A DNA stretch of 41,439 bases, from NCBI RefSeq assembly GCF_900142235.1, contig NZ_FRAE01000021.1:1-41439 (forward strand). The letters are read 5' to 3'. Position numbers and translations under genes: made by a program. The DNA is from Tepidibacter formicigenes DSM 15518. GTDB lineage: Bacteria; Bacillota; Clostridia; Peptostreptococcales; Peptostreptococcaceae. Below are positions 7,664 through 16,399 of this stretch, piece by piece; positions within the stretch are counted from its first letter, which is position 1, and the number at the start of each line of letters is the position of its first letter. The notes under the pieces were generated by a model that was not told the origin of the DNA, ran no database searches, and worked only from the letters and a program-made list of their open reading frames with translations.

Positions 7664-8088
7664 AATTCTTCCTCCTTTTTAATACCTTGAATTAATATAA
7701 TTATCTATATAAAGAAATCCTACTTCCTTGTATAAACACGTATAAACACAAAATTTTCTATATATCTTCCCATATGTACACCTTCTTCTTTTCTTTGCCA
7801 ATATTATTATACTTTTAATTCATGTTTATTACAATAACACTTATATTTATTATAATTTAAAGAAATAATAATATTTGCATCGAACAAAATGTTTTAATTT
7901 CTTTTTTAACATGTTAACTTATTCACATTTAAGCATTTATCTTCATTTTTCAATCATTTAAATTTAAAAGTAAAAAATTTTTTATTTCATATTTTACAAT
8001 TTTAGATTATAATATTTTTTATAAAGAGAATAATAAATAAGATATTATTTCTCTAAATTTTTACAAAATAAAATTATGGAGGTTACAT
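7664..8088. promoter_or_regulatory. 425-bp divergent spacer between the RNA-modification operon and fba
   Basis: Very AT-rich. It must hold the promoters of both flanking units. Leftward, a tandem 10-bp repeat GTATAAACAC occurs twice back to back (7730-7749), and a 17-codon reading frame with an AAGAAGGTG site starts at 7773 and ends at 7720. Just before fba, an imperfect hairpin (AGAGAATAATA / ATTATTTCTCT, about 8025-8054) lies in the probable 5' leader. TATAAT occurs at 8008-8013 without a convincing -35. No full gene was seen. Confidence 0.4.
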
Positions 8089-8952
8089 ATGTTAGTTTCA
8101 GCAAAAGAAATGTTAAAAAAAGCGGTAGAAGGTCAATATGCTGTTGGTCAATTTAATATCAACAACTTAGAGTGGACAAAGGCAATTTTATTAACTGCTC
8201 AAGAAAATAATTCACCAGTAATCTTAGGTGTATCTGAAGGTGCAGGAAAATATATGGGTGGATATAAAACTATTGTTGGAATGGTTAATGGAATGATTGA
8301 AGAATTAAACATTACTGTTCCTGTTGCACTTCACTTAGACCACGGTAGCTATGATGGTGCTTTAAAAGTAATAGAAGCTGGATTCTCTTCAGTTATGTTT
8401 GATGGATCTCACTATTCTATTGAGGAAAACATTTCAAAAACAAAAGAAATCATAGAAATTGCTAATGCAAAAGGTATTTCTGTAGAAGCAGAAGTTGGTT
8501 CTATAGGTGGAGAAGAAGATGGTGTTGTAGGTTCAGGTGAAATTGCAGACCCTGCTGAATGTAAATCAATAGCTGATTTAGGTATTGATATGTTAGCTGC
8601 TGGTATTGGTAATATTCATGGTAAATACCCAGAAAACTGGGCAGGACTGAACTTTGATGCTTTAGCTGCAATCAAAGATGCTACTAAAGATATGCCATTA
8701 GTTTTACACGGTGGTACAGGTATACCTGAAGATATGATAAAAAAAGCTATCTCTTTAGGTGTTGCAAAAATCAATGTTAACACTGAATGTCAGTTAGCTT
8801 TTGCTAAAGCTACTCGTGAATATATAGAAGCTGGTAAAGATTTAGAAGGTAAAGGTTTTGACCCACGTAAAATATTAGCTCCTGGATTTGAAGCAATAAA
8901 AGCTACAGTTAAAGAAAAAATGGAGTTATTTGGTTCAGTAAACAAAGCATAA
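8089..8952 (+). CDS. fba: fructose-1,6-bisphosphate aldolase, class II
   Basis: 287 residues, the usual length of Bacillus-type class II aldolases. It cleaves fructose-1,6-bisphosphate to DHAP and glyceraldehyde-3-phosphate with a catalytic zinc. Zinc and active-site motifs: ALHLDHGSYDG near residue 82 (Asp and His), EAEVGSIGGEED near 133, GNIHGKYP near 178, VLHGGTGIPED near 206, and INVNTECQ near 229. GGAGG precedes the ATG. A tagatose-bisphosphate aldolase (GatY/KbaY) cannot be excluded by motif alone. It is followed by a 17-bp hairpin terminator, so it is a single-gene unit, with a second aldolase gene next. Confidence 0.88.
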   Translation: MLVSAKEMLKKAVEGQYAVGQFNINNLEWTKAILLTAQENNSPVILGVSEGAGKYMGGYKTIVGMVNGMIEELNITVPVALHLDHGSYDGALKVIEAGFSSVMFDGSHYSIEENISKTKEIIEIANAKGISVEAEVGSIGGEEDGVVGSGEIADPAECKSIADLGIDMLAAGIGNIHGKYPENWAGLNFDALAAIKDATKDMPLVLHGGTGIPEDMIKKAISLGVAKINVNTECQLAFAKATREYIEAGKDLEGKGFDPRKILAPGFEAIKATVKEKMELFGSVNKA

Positions 8953-8986
8953 TTTAAGGACATAATTAAATATATAAAATTAAATT

Positions 8987-9046
8987 AGAGCATATATAGT
9001 ATATCTTTTTTATTTTATTAGTATACTATATATGCTCTTTTACTTT
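8987..9046 (+). terminator. terminator after fba
   Basis: A perfect 17-bp inverted repeat (8987-9003 / 9022-9038) with an 18-base loop, followed by TTTTACTTTTT. Confidence 0.75.
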
Positions 9047-9105
9047 TTGATTATTAGGTATATAATAGTTAATGGTAATCATAAACTATTTAAGTGTATG
9101 GATAA

Positions 9106-10071
<966 letters not shown>

Positions 10072-10090
10072 ATTATTTTACTTTAACAAG

Positions 10091-10132
10091 AAAAAATCCT
10101 AGATTATTTTTTAGATAGTCTAGGTTTTTTTT
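10091..10132 (+). terminator. terminator after the second aldolase
   Basis: CCTAGA / TCTAGG stem, extended inward by an imperfect TTA/TAG pairing, followed by eight T. A preceding A run would also pair with it, so it can act in both directions. Confidence 0.7.
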
Positions 10133-10148
10133 ATAAAAACTTTCTTTA

Positions 10149-10631
10149 TTAATTGAAATATTTTGAAGATCCTTGAAGCTGTCTTTTGGAAACATGTCTT
10201 GTTAAGTCCATAAGCTTAGCTCTATTAATATTTCCAAATGAAATAGTAAGAACAAATTTAACATCTGTAAAAGTCTCATCTAAATCATATATTTCAAAAT
10301 GACATTTTATATCCTCATATTTATACTCTTCTTGAAGATCATCTTCTACATCATCAGATATATCTTTTAAGTATGCTTTTATATCTTCAAATAAGACTTG
10401 TAAATACTCTTCTCCAACACCATATTCCTCATAATCTTCTTCTTCTAAAAATTCATATTTAAAAGCAGATTTATCTAACTTACAGTCAAATACCATTATA
10501 TTTTTCTGTTTTATTGAATCTGATATATCTTTTACATAACCCAAATCAGCCTTTATACTTAGTATTTCTTCCACTGCTGTACTGTTTATTTTTTTTTCAC
10601 CTTTTTTGTTTTCTAAAATTATTTCGACCAT
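10149..10631 (-). CDS. acidic hypothetical protein (160 aa)
   Basis: Not recognised. A soluble protein, strongly acidic in the middle (EEEDYEEYGVGEEY and a DDVEDDLQEE stretch), with a predicted beta-rich C-terminal half (FTDVKFVLTISFGN) and a basic end (RHVSKRQLQG). There are no membrane segments, and a single Cys pair without zinc-finger spacing. A strong GGAGGGGAG site precedes the ATG. It starts 16 bases after the nucleotidase gene and is probably co-transcribed with it. The convergent aldolase terminator separates it from region 3. Confidence 0.6.
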   Translation of the reverse strand: MVEIILENKKGEKKINSTAVEEILSIKADLGYVKDISDSIKQKNIMVFDCKLDKSAFKYEFLEEEDYEEYGVGEEYLQVLFEDIKAYLKDISDDVEDDLQEEYKYEDIKCHFEIYDLDETFTDVKFVLTISFGNINRAKLMDLTRHVSKRQLQGSSKYFN

Positions 10632-10647
10632 AATTCTCCCCTCCTAT

Positions 10648-11211
10648 CTAAAAAGACATTTTATCTATTATATTCTTTATATCATACCAACTATTCACTC
10701 TAATAACATTCTTTAAGTTTAAATCTTTATTATAATTTGTGTCTATTAAAAGAACCTTTATGCCTTCTTGTGCTAATTGCTTTGTATTTTCTGGATTATC
10801 TTCTATAAACAAATCACATTTTAGCTCTTTTGCTTTATCAACTTTATAATAACTACCTAGAGAATGTACTTTAATTGGTGGCATATTATTTGCCTTCATC
10901 CAATCTAATGTGACTTTTTCCATTTTTTTATTTCTAGCTGTTACAAAATATAAATTATGTGTTTCATAAAGATCCCATAATATTTCATTTACACCTTCTA
11001 AAACAGGTGCATTCAAATGCATATCATATCCTTCTTTTAAATAAAAGTCTATTACTTCCTCTAAGCTTACTTCATATAAATCTTCTAATTTACATGTATG
11101 ACAATCCTCTGGACCTAAATCTTTATCAAAATACTTATTAAAATAGGGCATAAAATAATAAGGATCTGTTACAGTTCCATCTATGTCTATGCATATATTT
11201 AATTTCTTCAT
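10648..11211 (-). CDS. HAD-type 5'(3')-deoxyribonucleotidase-like protein (NT5C family)
   Basis: 187 residues. HAD motif I is the N-terminal CIDIDGTVTD, motif II is VTARN near residue 93, and the C-terminal motif is FIEDNPENTKQL near 138, the pattern of the NT5C/YqfW-type putative nucleotidases that dephosphorylate nucleoside monophosphates. The start was chosen at 11211 because a GGAGGG site lies 5 bases upstream of this ATG; a longer TTG start at 11226 would overlap that site. The exact nucleotide substrate is unknown. Confidence 0.75.
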   Translation of the reverse strand: MKKLNICIDIDGTVTDPYYFMPYFNKYFDKDLGPEDCHTCKLEDLYEVSLEEVIDFYLKEGYDMHLNAPVLEGVNEILWDLYETHNLYFVTARNKKMEKVTLDWMKANNMPPIKVHSLGSYYKVDKAKELKCDLFIEDNPENTKQLAQEGIKVLLIDTNYNKDLNLKNVIRVNSWYDIKNIIDKMSF

Positions 11212-11321
11212 ATATTCCCTCCACAATAAAGCTACTTATACTATTATTGTATATTTTTAAATAAAAATCAAGAAAAACAATGTGAAGCCATATTCTTAGT
11301 GAATTATATTTATAATCTTTT

Positions 11322-12170
11322 CTACATATCTTTATCTTCTAAATCTGATTTTACCTTATTTAATTTTTTAACACAACTACGTACAAGCTCTTCTGAAGTT
11401 TTTAATTCTTCTTTTGTTTTTAGTATATACTTAGGATTTTTAGTATCTAAAAATTTAATTCCGTTCTCCATGGCCTTACCTCTTATATAAAAAGCCTTTT
11501 GTAAATCTAATTTTGCATCTTTTAATAAGTCTACATTTTTCTTATCTTTAAGCTTAGGAACTTTTAGATTCATATATTTTTTCTCTACTAATTCACATTT
11601 TTCTTTAGCATTTTTAGCTTCTTCACGGAGCTCAGTTATATTAGACTCCCCTCTTTTCATTTTTTTAAGTAAAGAGTAACAATTTCTAAGAGGAATAAGA
11701 GCTTCTTTTTCAATAATAGTTATTTTTTTTCTAAATTCATTGTATATCTCCAACTCATCCTTTTTATTTTCTTCTTCATTTTTTATATTATCTTCTGTTA
11801 CTGTTGTTTCTTTTTCATTTATTTTAATTTTTATATCATCTTCTATTATCTTCTCATTATTATTTTCTTCTTTAATTAAAATATCTTCTTTTTTATCTTC
11901 TATATTTTGATTATACTCTTCTTTTATATAAATTTTTTCTTGTTTTTCAGTAATATATTTATTATTTTTTACTTTTGTATTTTCATTAATTTTTATTTTA
12001 TTAATAGCAATACTTTTATTAGAATATAAACTCAATATTATTATTGTGGATACTATAACTATATAAATACTTGAATATATATACTTATGTTTATTTTTAT
12101 ATCTATATGATAAAATTAAAATTATAGGAGGTAAATATAAAATACTAATTATTAAAATCCAGTTTGTCAT
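11322..12170 (-). CDS. membrane-anchored, charged coiled protein of unknown function
   Basis: 282 residues from the ATG at 12170, preceded by AGGTGGG (a GTG 9 bases upstream overlaps the site and is less likely). Two N-terminal hydrophobic helices (about 3-20 and 31-48) are followed by a long Lys/Glu/Asn/Ile-rich linker (about 50-150), probably disordered or coiled. A helical C-terminal domain (about 155-282) has repeated Lys/Glu/Leu heptad-like spacing (IPLRNCYSLLKKMKRGES, LREEAKNAKEKCELVEKKY). No family is recognised. The topology suggests a cell-surface or membrane-tethered helical bundle. It is a single-gene unit with no clear operon partner. Confidence 0.6.
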   Translation of the reverse strand: MTNWILIISILYLPPIILILSYRYKNKHKYIYSSIYIVIVSTIIILSLYSNKSIAINKIKINENTKVKNNKYITEKQEKIYIKEEYNQNIEDKKEDILIKEENNNEKIIEDDIKIKINEKETTVTEDNIKNEEENKKDELEIYNEFRKKITIIEKEALIPLRNCYSLLKKMKRGESNITELREEAKNAKEKCELVEKKYMNLKVPKLKDKKNVDLLKDAKLDLQKAFYIRGKAMENGIKFLDTKNPKYILKTKEELKTSEELVRSCVKKLNKVKSDLEDKDM

Positions 12171-12355
12171 AAAACCCACCTTTTTCTATATAATGGTTAT
12201 TTTGTTCTTATATTGAAATGTAATATTATTATGATAATACAAAGGAAAAATTATACACAACCTAAATTATTTTTATGCATATTTATAAGAATAACTTTTA
12301 AATTTAAAGCTATACAATCATATAATATAAAACTAATTTTAAGGAGGTTTCTATA

Positions 12356-12520
12356 ATGAATATAGATGTGGAGACTATATTTCAGATTTTAAATACTGTA
12401 ATTTTAATATGTATTCTTTATTTTTTATTTACATTTGTTTTCAAAATACCTAAAAAAATATATTCTTATTTAAATGACCTTGATCAAAGAGAAAGTTATA
12501 GAAAATATAAAAGACCTTGA
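12356..12520 (+). CDS. small single-pass membrane protein (54 aa), doubtful
   Basis: ATG preceded by a perfect AAGGAGG. Residues 1-10 are polar ([10 protein letters not shown]), about 11-29 form one hydrophobic helix ([17 protein letters not shown]), and the rest is a basic tail ending RKYKRP. The 3' end overlaps the metA relic at 12474 in another frame. It could be a genuine small membrane protein, or a short gene whose end was altered when the relic was joined to it. Confidence 0.4.
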   Translation: MNIDVETIFQILNTVILICILYFLFTFVFKIPKKIYSYLNDLDQRESYRKYKRP

Positions 12521-12698
12521 AATAATATCTGAATCAAGTGAAACTGGAATATATATAGTACAATCTAAAGATTTAAAAAATATATTTATAACAGGTCATT
12601 CTGAATATGACCTGAATATAACACTTATACTTTATATAACGAGTACACATTCTAATTTATCGTTTTCTAATTGGATAAAAATTTTAAATATATTATAA
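12474..12698 (+). pseudogene. metA: decayed metA (homoserine O-acyltransferase) relic
   Basis: A 74-codon frame reads [18 protein letters not shown], then [18 protein letters not shown] and finally [11 protein letters not shown]. These match, in order, the C-terminal blocks of MetA/HTS acyltransferases (the conserved GHPEYD motif, and SHANLLFSNWLNYYVYQ at the end). The stretch between the two blocks, about 30 residues in intact MetA, is missing, and the catalytic Cys domain is absent. There is no ribosome binding site, and a stop codon sits directly before the ATG. This is a remnant from an old deletion, not a functional gene. The family match is from memory of the conserved blocks. Confidence 0.6.
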
Positions 12699-12703
12699 TT
12701 AAA

Positions 12704-12740
12704 GTCCATTCTTTGCAAATTTAAATTTCAAAGAATGGAC
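12704..12740. terminator. terminator of the sigma/ABC operon
   Basis: A perfect 12-bp stem GTCCATTCTTTG / CAAAGAATGGAC, 13-base AT loop, 6 bases from the stop of the ABC permease gene. On the reverse strand it is followed by TTTAATTATAATAT. Confidence 0.65.
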
Positions 12741-12746
12741 CTTATA

Positions 12747-13598
12747 TTATAAATCTCTCTTTTGAAATTTTCTAAGAGCTAAAATAATTACAGCTATAAT
12801 ATAAACAACTATATATCCTATCATAAAAGGGCTTGGCTGAATTGAACCCCCCATTATGCTCTCAATACTAAAATTAAGTCCTGAAGATGTTGTAAATAAA
12901 AGTGAAGATACCTTTCTATAAATTATATCCGATGGAATTACAAGACTTGTTATAATTCCTATATTAGTTAAAACTCCTTTTGCAGCTTCCTCAGTCATAA
13001 AATGACCTATTTGTTCTAAAATTCCACCTATCATTCCACAAAAATAAAGAATTCCTAGTATAACTCCTGACCCCATAGTTGATAAAAAGCAGCTAAAAAA
13101 TATTCCTATAGAAGTTAATAATATAGGCAACAAATACAACATTGCTAAAGATTTTATAAGTGATTTTAAAGCAAAGTTTACAACTGCTCCTTTTCCAAAT
13201 AAAAGATTAAGTCCTATAATACTTGAATATAGAAAAGTTACATAAGGAAGTAAAACTAATAAAATTCCAACAAAACGCCCTAAAACTATTTCGTATCTAT
13301 TTATTGGCTTTGAAAGTATTGCATCATATGTTCCATTTTCAATTTCTGATGAAATAGCACCAATGCTTGAAAAAATAGATAAAAATGATATTATAAACCC
13401 CATGGCATAAATCCCCATAGATAAAAGTTGTTCTGAAATAGCTGCTCTAATAAGAGCATCTTCCATATGTAATGATTTGTAAGAAAATTTAAGGGCAGTC
13501 CCATAAAGAGCTAAAAAAATGGCAGTAAGAACGAGGGTAAGATATAGAATTTTCTTCTTCCTCATTTCAAGAAATGTAAGTCTTATTATAGTTCTCAT
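12747..13598 (-). CDS. ABC-2 type transporter permease
   Basis: 283 residues with about six hydrophobic segments: a helix near 15-35, a second near 60-80, and further helices near 105-130, 150-170, 175-200 and 255-275. The SAISSEIENGTYDAILSKPINRYEIVLGRF segment (near 81-110) is the typical cytoplasmic loop of ABC-2 membrane proteins. It overlaps the ATPase gene by 4 bases (ATGA-type coupling). Together they form a two-component exporter controlled by the sigma/anti-sigma pair upstream; the substrate is unknown, with antimicrobial peptides or lipids possible by analogy. Confidence 0.82.
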   Translation of the reverse strand: MRTIIRLTFLEMRKKKILYLTLVLTAIFLALYGTALKFSYKSLHMEDALIRAAISEQLLSMGIYAMGFIISFLSIFSSIGAISSEIENGTYDAILSKPINRYEIVLGRFVGILLVLLPYVTFLYSSIIGLNLLFGKGAVVNFALKSLIKSLAMLYLLPILLTSIGIFFSCFLSTMGSGVILGILYFCGMIGGILEQIGHFMTEEAAKGVLTNIGIITSLVIPSDIIYRKVSSLLFTTSSGLNFSIESIMGGSIQPSPFMIGYIVVYIIAVIILALRKFQKRDL

Positions 13599-14497
13599 CT
13601 TGAGTCCTCCTCTCCTACTGTTTTTATAAATAACTCCTCTAATACATTTTCTTTTCTCTTCATCATATATAATAATCCATTATTTTTTACTATGCACTCT
13701 GCAATTTTAGGAAGAGTGTCATCGTTATATACAGACATTTCTATTTCATTTTCCACTTTTTTAAGGGTTGGATCAAATACTTTTAATTTATTAATTATTT
13801 CTTCATTTAAATTTCCTATTGAAAGAACTACTGGTGAATTCATTAGTTCCTTCATCGTTCCAACTTTTTTCATGATACCCTTATCTAAAATAGCGACTCT
13901 ATCAGATACTAATTCTACCTCGCTAAGTAAATGAGTATTTAAAAAAATAGTTTTTCCTTCTTTTTTCAACTTAAAAATAATATCACGAACCTGCTTTCTC
14001 CCTACAGGATCTAAAGCACTTGTTGGCTCATCTAAAAATAAAAGCTCAGGATCTGAAAGAATTGCACATCCCAGTCCAATTCTCTGCTTCATTCCCTTAC
14101 TATACTCCTTTATTTTCTTATGTTCATGTCCTTTAAGTCCTACTATATCGAGTACTTCTTCAATTCTTCTTTTTATATCTTTTTTATTCATTTTATATAA
14201 AAGTCCATGATTAAATAAAAGCTCATATCCAGTAAGCCAATTGTGATATTGAAAAAGCTCTGGTAAATACCCTATTTTTTTTCTAGTATTAACATCCCCT
14301 AATGGCTTTTTAAGAATTACTCCTCCACCAGAGGTAGGATATAATATTCCAAGAAGTGTTCTAATGAATGTACTTTTTCCCGCTCCATTCTTACCTAAAA
14401 AACTAAATACTTCCCCCTCTTTTACAGAGAGGGAGATATTTTCAAAACCACCTTTACCATTAAACTTCTTTGTTAAATTATAAGTTTCAATAACCAT
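13595..14497 (-). CDS. ABC transporter ATP-binding protein
   Basis: 300 residues. Walker A is FLGKNGAGKST near residue 34, the signature YSKGMKQRIGL near 131, Walker B LLFLDEPTSALDP near 149 and the H-loop THLLSE near 187. The C-terminal extension (about 215-300) is typical of exporter ATPases of the bacitracin/lantibiotic type (CcmA/YhaQ-like). It lies 3 bases after the anti-sigma gene and overlaps the permease by 4. It energises export of the same substrate as the permease. Confidence 0.88.
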   Translation of the reverse strand: MVIETYNLTKKFNGKGGFENISLSVKEGEVFSFLGKNGAGKSTFIRTLLGILYPTSGGGVILKKPLGDVNTRKKIGYLPELFQYHNWLTGYELLFNHGLLYKMNKKDIKRRIEEVLDIVGLKGHEHKKIKEYSKGMKQRIGLGCAILSDPELLFLDEPTSALDPVGRKQVRDIIFKLKKEGKTIFLNTHLLSEVELVSDRVAILDKGIMKKVGTMKELMNSPVVLSIGNLNEEIINKLKVFDPTLKKVENEIEMSVYNDDTLPKIAECIVKNNGLLYMMKRKENVLEELFIKTVGEEDSR

Positions 14498-14500
14498 ATA

Positions 14501-15631
14501 TTACTTCATCTCCTCAATTAAAGGTAGTATTTCTTCAACAGAACAGTTACTGTTTACAACGTATACTTTATCTTTATCCTTAAAATAAATACTTAAATAA
14601 GGATATTTTGAGTCTTTATCCTTAATTAATATAGCGTTTTGTCCATTAACAGTTATATCTTCTTTAGTTTGATATTCAGTACTATATGGTACTGGAAGTG
14701 TAGATGTTAAATTATCAATTGACATAAATTGTTTCTTTAGATTTTCCGGTAAAAATTTCATAGAAAATAGTGTTTTTATTAGCTTCTTTTCATCTACATC
14801 TTTTGGAATTTCTACAGTAGGTGCATCCATTTGAGTCACATTAATATATTTTCTTATTTCATCTTCATTTTTTGTTTCTTTAACAATTTCATAACTTACT
14901 ATATCATTAAAATGAATAATAAAAGGCTTTTTGTCTAATAATTTTGGAAGACTAATTTCTTCACCTAAATATTTTAAAAGATCATTAGTTTTATCTATAT
15001 CTAATTTTATGGTAACATCAGCTTTAGGTTCTTTAGAAGCATAATCATAAACGAATCCTTTAGGTACTTTAACTATCCTATCTATATTCATCTTTTCTTT
15101 AATTTCATCTGCTCCTTTTGGATTCTCAATTCTAATTTCCTTACCTTGTGAAGAAACATCTATACTACCAATATTCGGAATATCTTTATAGCCATTTCCT
15201 TCACGGAATAGCTTATCAATTTCACTAATATCTGATTCACTGATAGAAACAGTTGTAATTTCCTGCATACGAAACATTTTTAATAATTCTTCTGCTTTAG
15301 CACGAACTGGCTCAGCAAATAGTAATCCTCCACATATAACAATTCCTGCCGCTATCGCGCTCCATCTTCTAGCCTTTTTGCTCATATTAAAAATCCTCCT
15401 CTTATTATTTTGCTTTTCCTTAAAATCAACTGTATAGATATTAATAGGACGACGGGGTGGTATTTTTATGCCTTCATTAAGAACATTCTCTATAAAATTA
15501 TCCTCATGTTTTAATTTTTCAAAAGCATTTTTACAAGAAGGACAAGTCTTGATATGTGATAATACTTCATTTATATCCCCTTCATAAGCATTATCAATTA
15601 TTTTTTGAAGTATTTCTATATCATAACACAT
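14501..15631 (-). CDS. membrane anti-sigma factor with zinc-finger N-terminus and DUF4367-like C-terminus
   Basis: 376 residues. The N-terminus has a zinc-binding anti-sigma motif (HIKTCPSCKNAFEKL, i.e. His-x3-Cys-x2-Cys near residue 26). A single membrane helix lies near 92-108 (SAIAAGIVICGGLLFAEP) after a basic RRW stretch, with a long outside part of about 260 residues. The last 90 residues resemble DUF4367-type domains of Firmicute anti-sigma/lipoprotein partners. It overlaps the sigma gene by 11 bases. It most likely holds the sigma factor at the membrane until an envelope signal releases it; the signal is unknown. Confidence 0.78.
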   Translation of the reverse strand: MCYDIEILQKIIDNAYEGDINEVLSHIKTCPSCKNAFEKLKHEDNFIENVLNEGIKIPPRRPINIYTVDFKEKQNNKRRIFNMSKKARRWSAIAAGIVICGGLLFAEPVRAKAEELLKMFRMQEITTVSISESDISEIDKLFREGNGYKDIPNIGSIDVSSQGKEIRIENPKGADEIKEKMNIDRIVKVPKGFVYDYASKEPKADVTIKLDIDKTNDLLKYLGEEISLPKLLDKKPFIIHFNDIVSYEIVKETKNEDEIRKYINVTQMDAPTVEIPKDVDEKKLIKTLFSMKFLPENLKKQFMSIDNLTSTLPVPYSTEYQTKEDITVNGQNAILIKDKDSKYPYLSIYFKDKDKVYVVNSNCSVEEILPLIEEMK

Positions 15632-16157
15632 TTAAATCACCTTCTTTTTCATATAATTTTAAGAATTTCTGCTTACCCCGTGCAATCAGCTGTCCTATAC
15701 TGTTTTTTGGAATATTTGTTGCTTTATGAATTTCTTCATAAGAATATCCTGAAAATTTTAGAAGTAAACATATTCTTTGATTTTCCGGAAGATTAGATAA
15801 TATTTTTCTAACTCCCTTAATTTGTTCATTTCTAAATATTTCATCTTCTATTGAAAAAATATTATTTACTTCTTCTAGTATGCTTTCTTCTCTTTTTATT
15901 CTCCTTTTTTCACCTCGTAAATAGTTAAGAGCAATATTTGTTGCAACTTTTGAAAGCCAAGAACCTAAAAACTCAATTTTTTCTTTGGAATTATAATATT
16001 TTATAAATACTTCTTGAGTTATATCTTCTGCTAATTCATTATTTCCAACTAAATAGTATAACTGCTTGTAAACTATCGGGTAGTATTTTTCATAATTTAT
16101 TTGAAATTCTTCTTCTTTTATTTTTTTTCGTTTTGGGAACCCAAAAATACTAATCAC
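15621..16157 (-). CDS. ECF-type RNA polymerase sigma factor
   Basis: About 178 residues. Region 2 (YYPIVYKQLYYLVGN, EDITQEVFIKYY, SWLSKVATNIALNYLRGEKRR) is followed by region 4 (LSNLPENQRICLLLKFSGYSYEEIHKATNIPKNSIGQLIARGKQ). It directs polymerase to its own operon and probably to the ABC exporter. The start is odd: the only standard codon, GTG at 16157, overlaps the GGAGG ribosome binding site, leaving no spacing, and the next well-spaced codon is an ATT (residue 4). A perfect 16-bp palindrome TTTTGGGAACCCAAAA overlaps the first codons (16131-16146). Translation start and control are therefore uncertain. Confidence 0.82.
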   Translation of the reverse strand: MISIFGFPKRKKIKEEEFQINYEKYYPIVYKQLYYLVGNNELAEDITQEVFIKYYNSKEKIEFLGSWLSKVATNIALNYLRGEKRRIKREESILEEVNNIFSIEDEIFRNEQIKGVRKILSNLPENQRICLLLKFSGYSYEEIHKATNIPKNSIGQLIARGKQKFLKLYEKEGDLNVL

Positions 16158-16255
16158 CTCCAGTCTTCATATATATAAACACCACAGATATATTTTTTAT
16201 GACATCTTTAGAAAAAAATTTTTATTTTTTATTTAAAATTTTTCATAAATTGTAT

Positions 16256-16284
16256 TTGACTTCATATTGTATACAGTATATAAT
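16256..16284 (+). promoter_or_regulatory. strong sigma-A-like promoter pointing right, with a GTATAC palindrome
   Basis: TTGACT (16256-16261), a 17-base spacer, and TATAAT (16279-16284). The spacer contains TTGTATACAGTATA, palindromic around GTATAC. No protein gene on the forward strand follows, so it may drive the candidate small RNA up to the hairpin at 16358. Confidence 0.5.
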
Positions 16285-16290
16285 GTACTT

Positions 16291-16395
16291 ATGAAGTTGT
16301 TCCATAAATTAAAACTTAAGCAAAATTGTTCTTAATTAGTTCCTTACTTACTACTAAAGAAGCTGCCTTTATTTATAGGCAGCTTCTCTAGTTAT
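16291..16395 (+). ncRNA. candidate small RNA between the sigma operon and the thi operon
   Basis: About 105 bases start 6-7 bases after a near-consensus promoter and end in an 11-bp hairpin. No RNA family is recognised. A 14-codon frame (MKLFHKLKLK...) starts right at the predicted transcript start without a ribosome binding site. The hairpin also serves as the terminator of the thi operon on the other strand. This is a proposal from promoter-terminator geometry alone. Confidence 0.3.
16358..16387. terminator. terminator hairpin after the thi operon
   Basis: An 11-bp stem AGAAGCTGCCT / AGGCAGCTTCT with an 8-base loop, 12 bases from the stop of the ThiZ-like gene. On the reverse strand it is followed by TTAGTAG, so the T tract is weak in both directions. 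Confidence 0.55.
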
Positions 16396-16399
16396 TATA

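Noticed and set aside
8008-8013. TATAAT as the fba promoter -10
   Set aside because: No -35 at suitable distance was found, so no promoter was called there.
16291-16335. 14-codon frame MKLFHKLKLK... at the start of the candidate small RNA
   Set aside because: It has no ribosome binding site and begins almost at the predicted transcript start, so it is too short to support as a gene.
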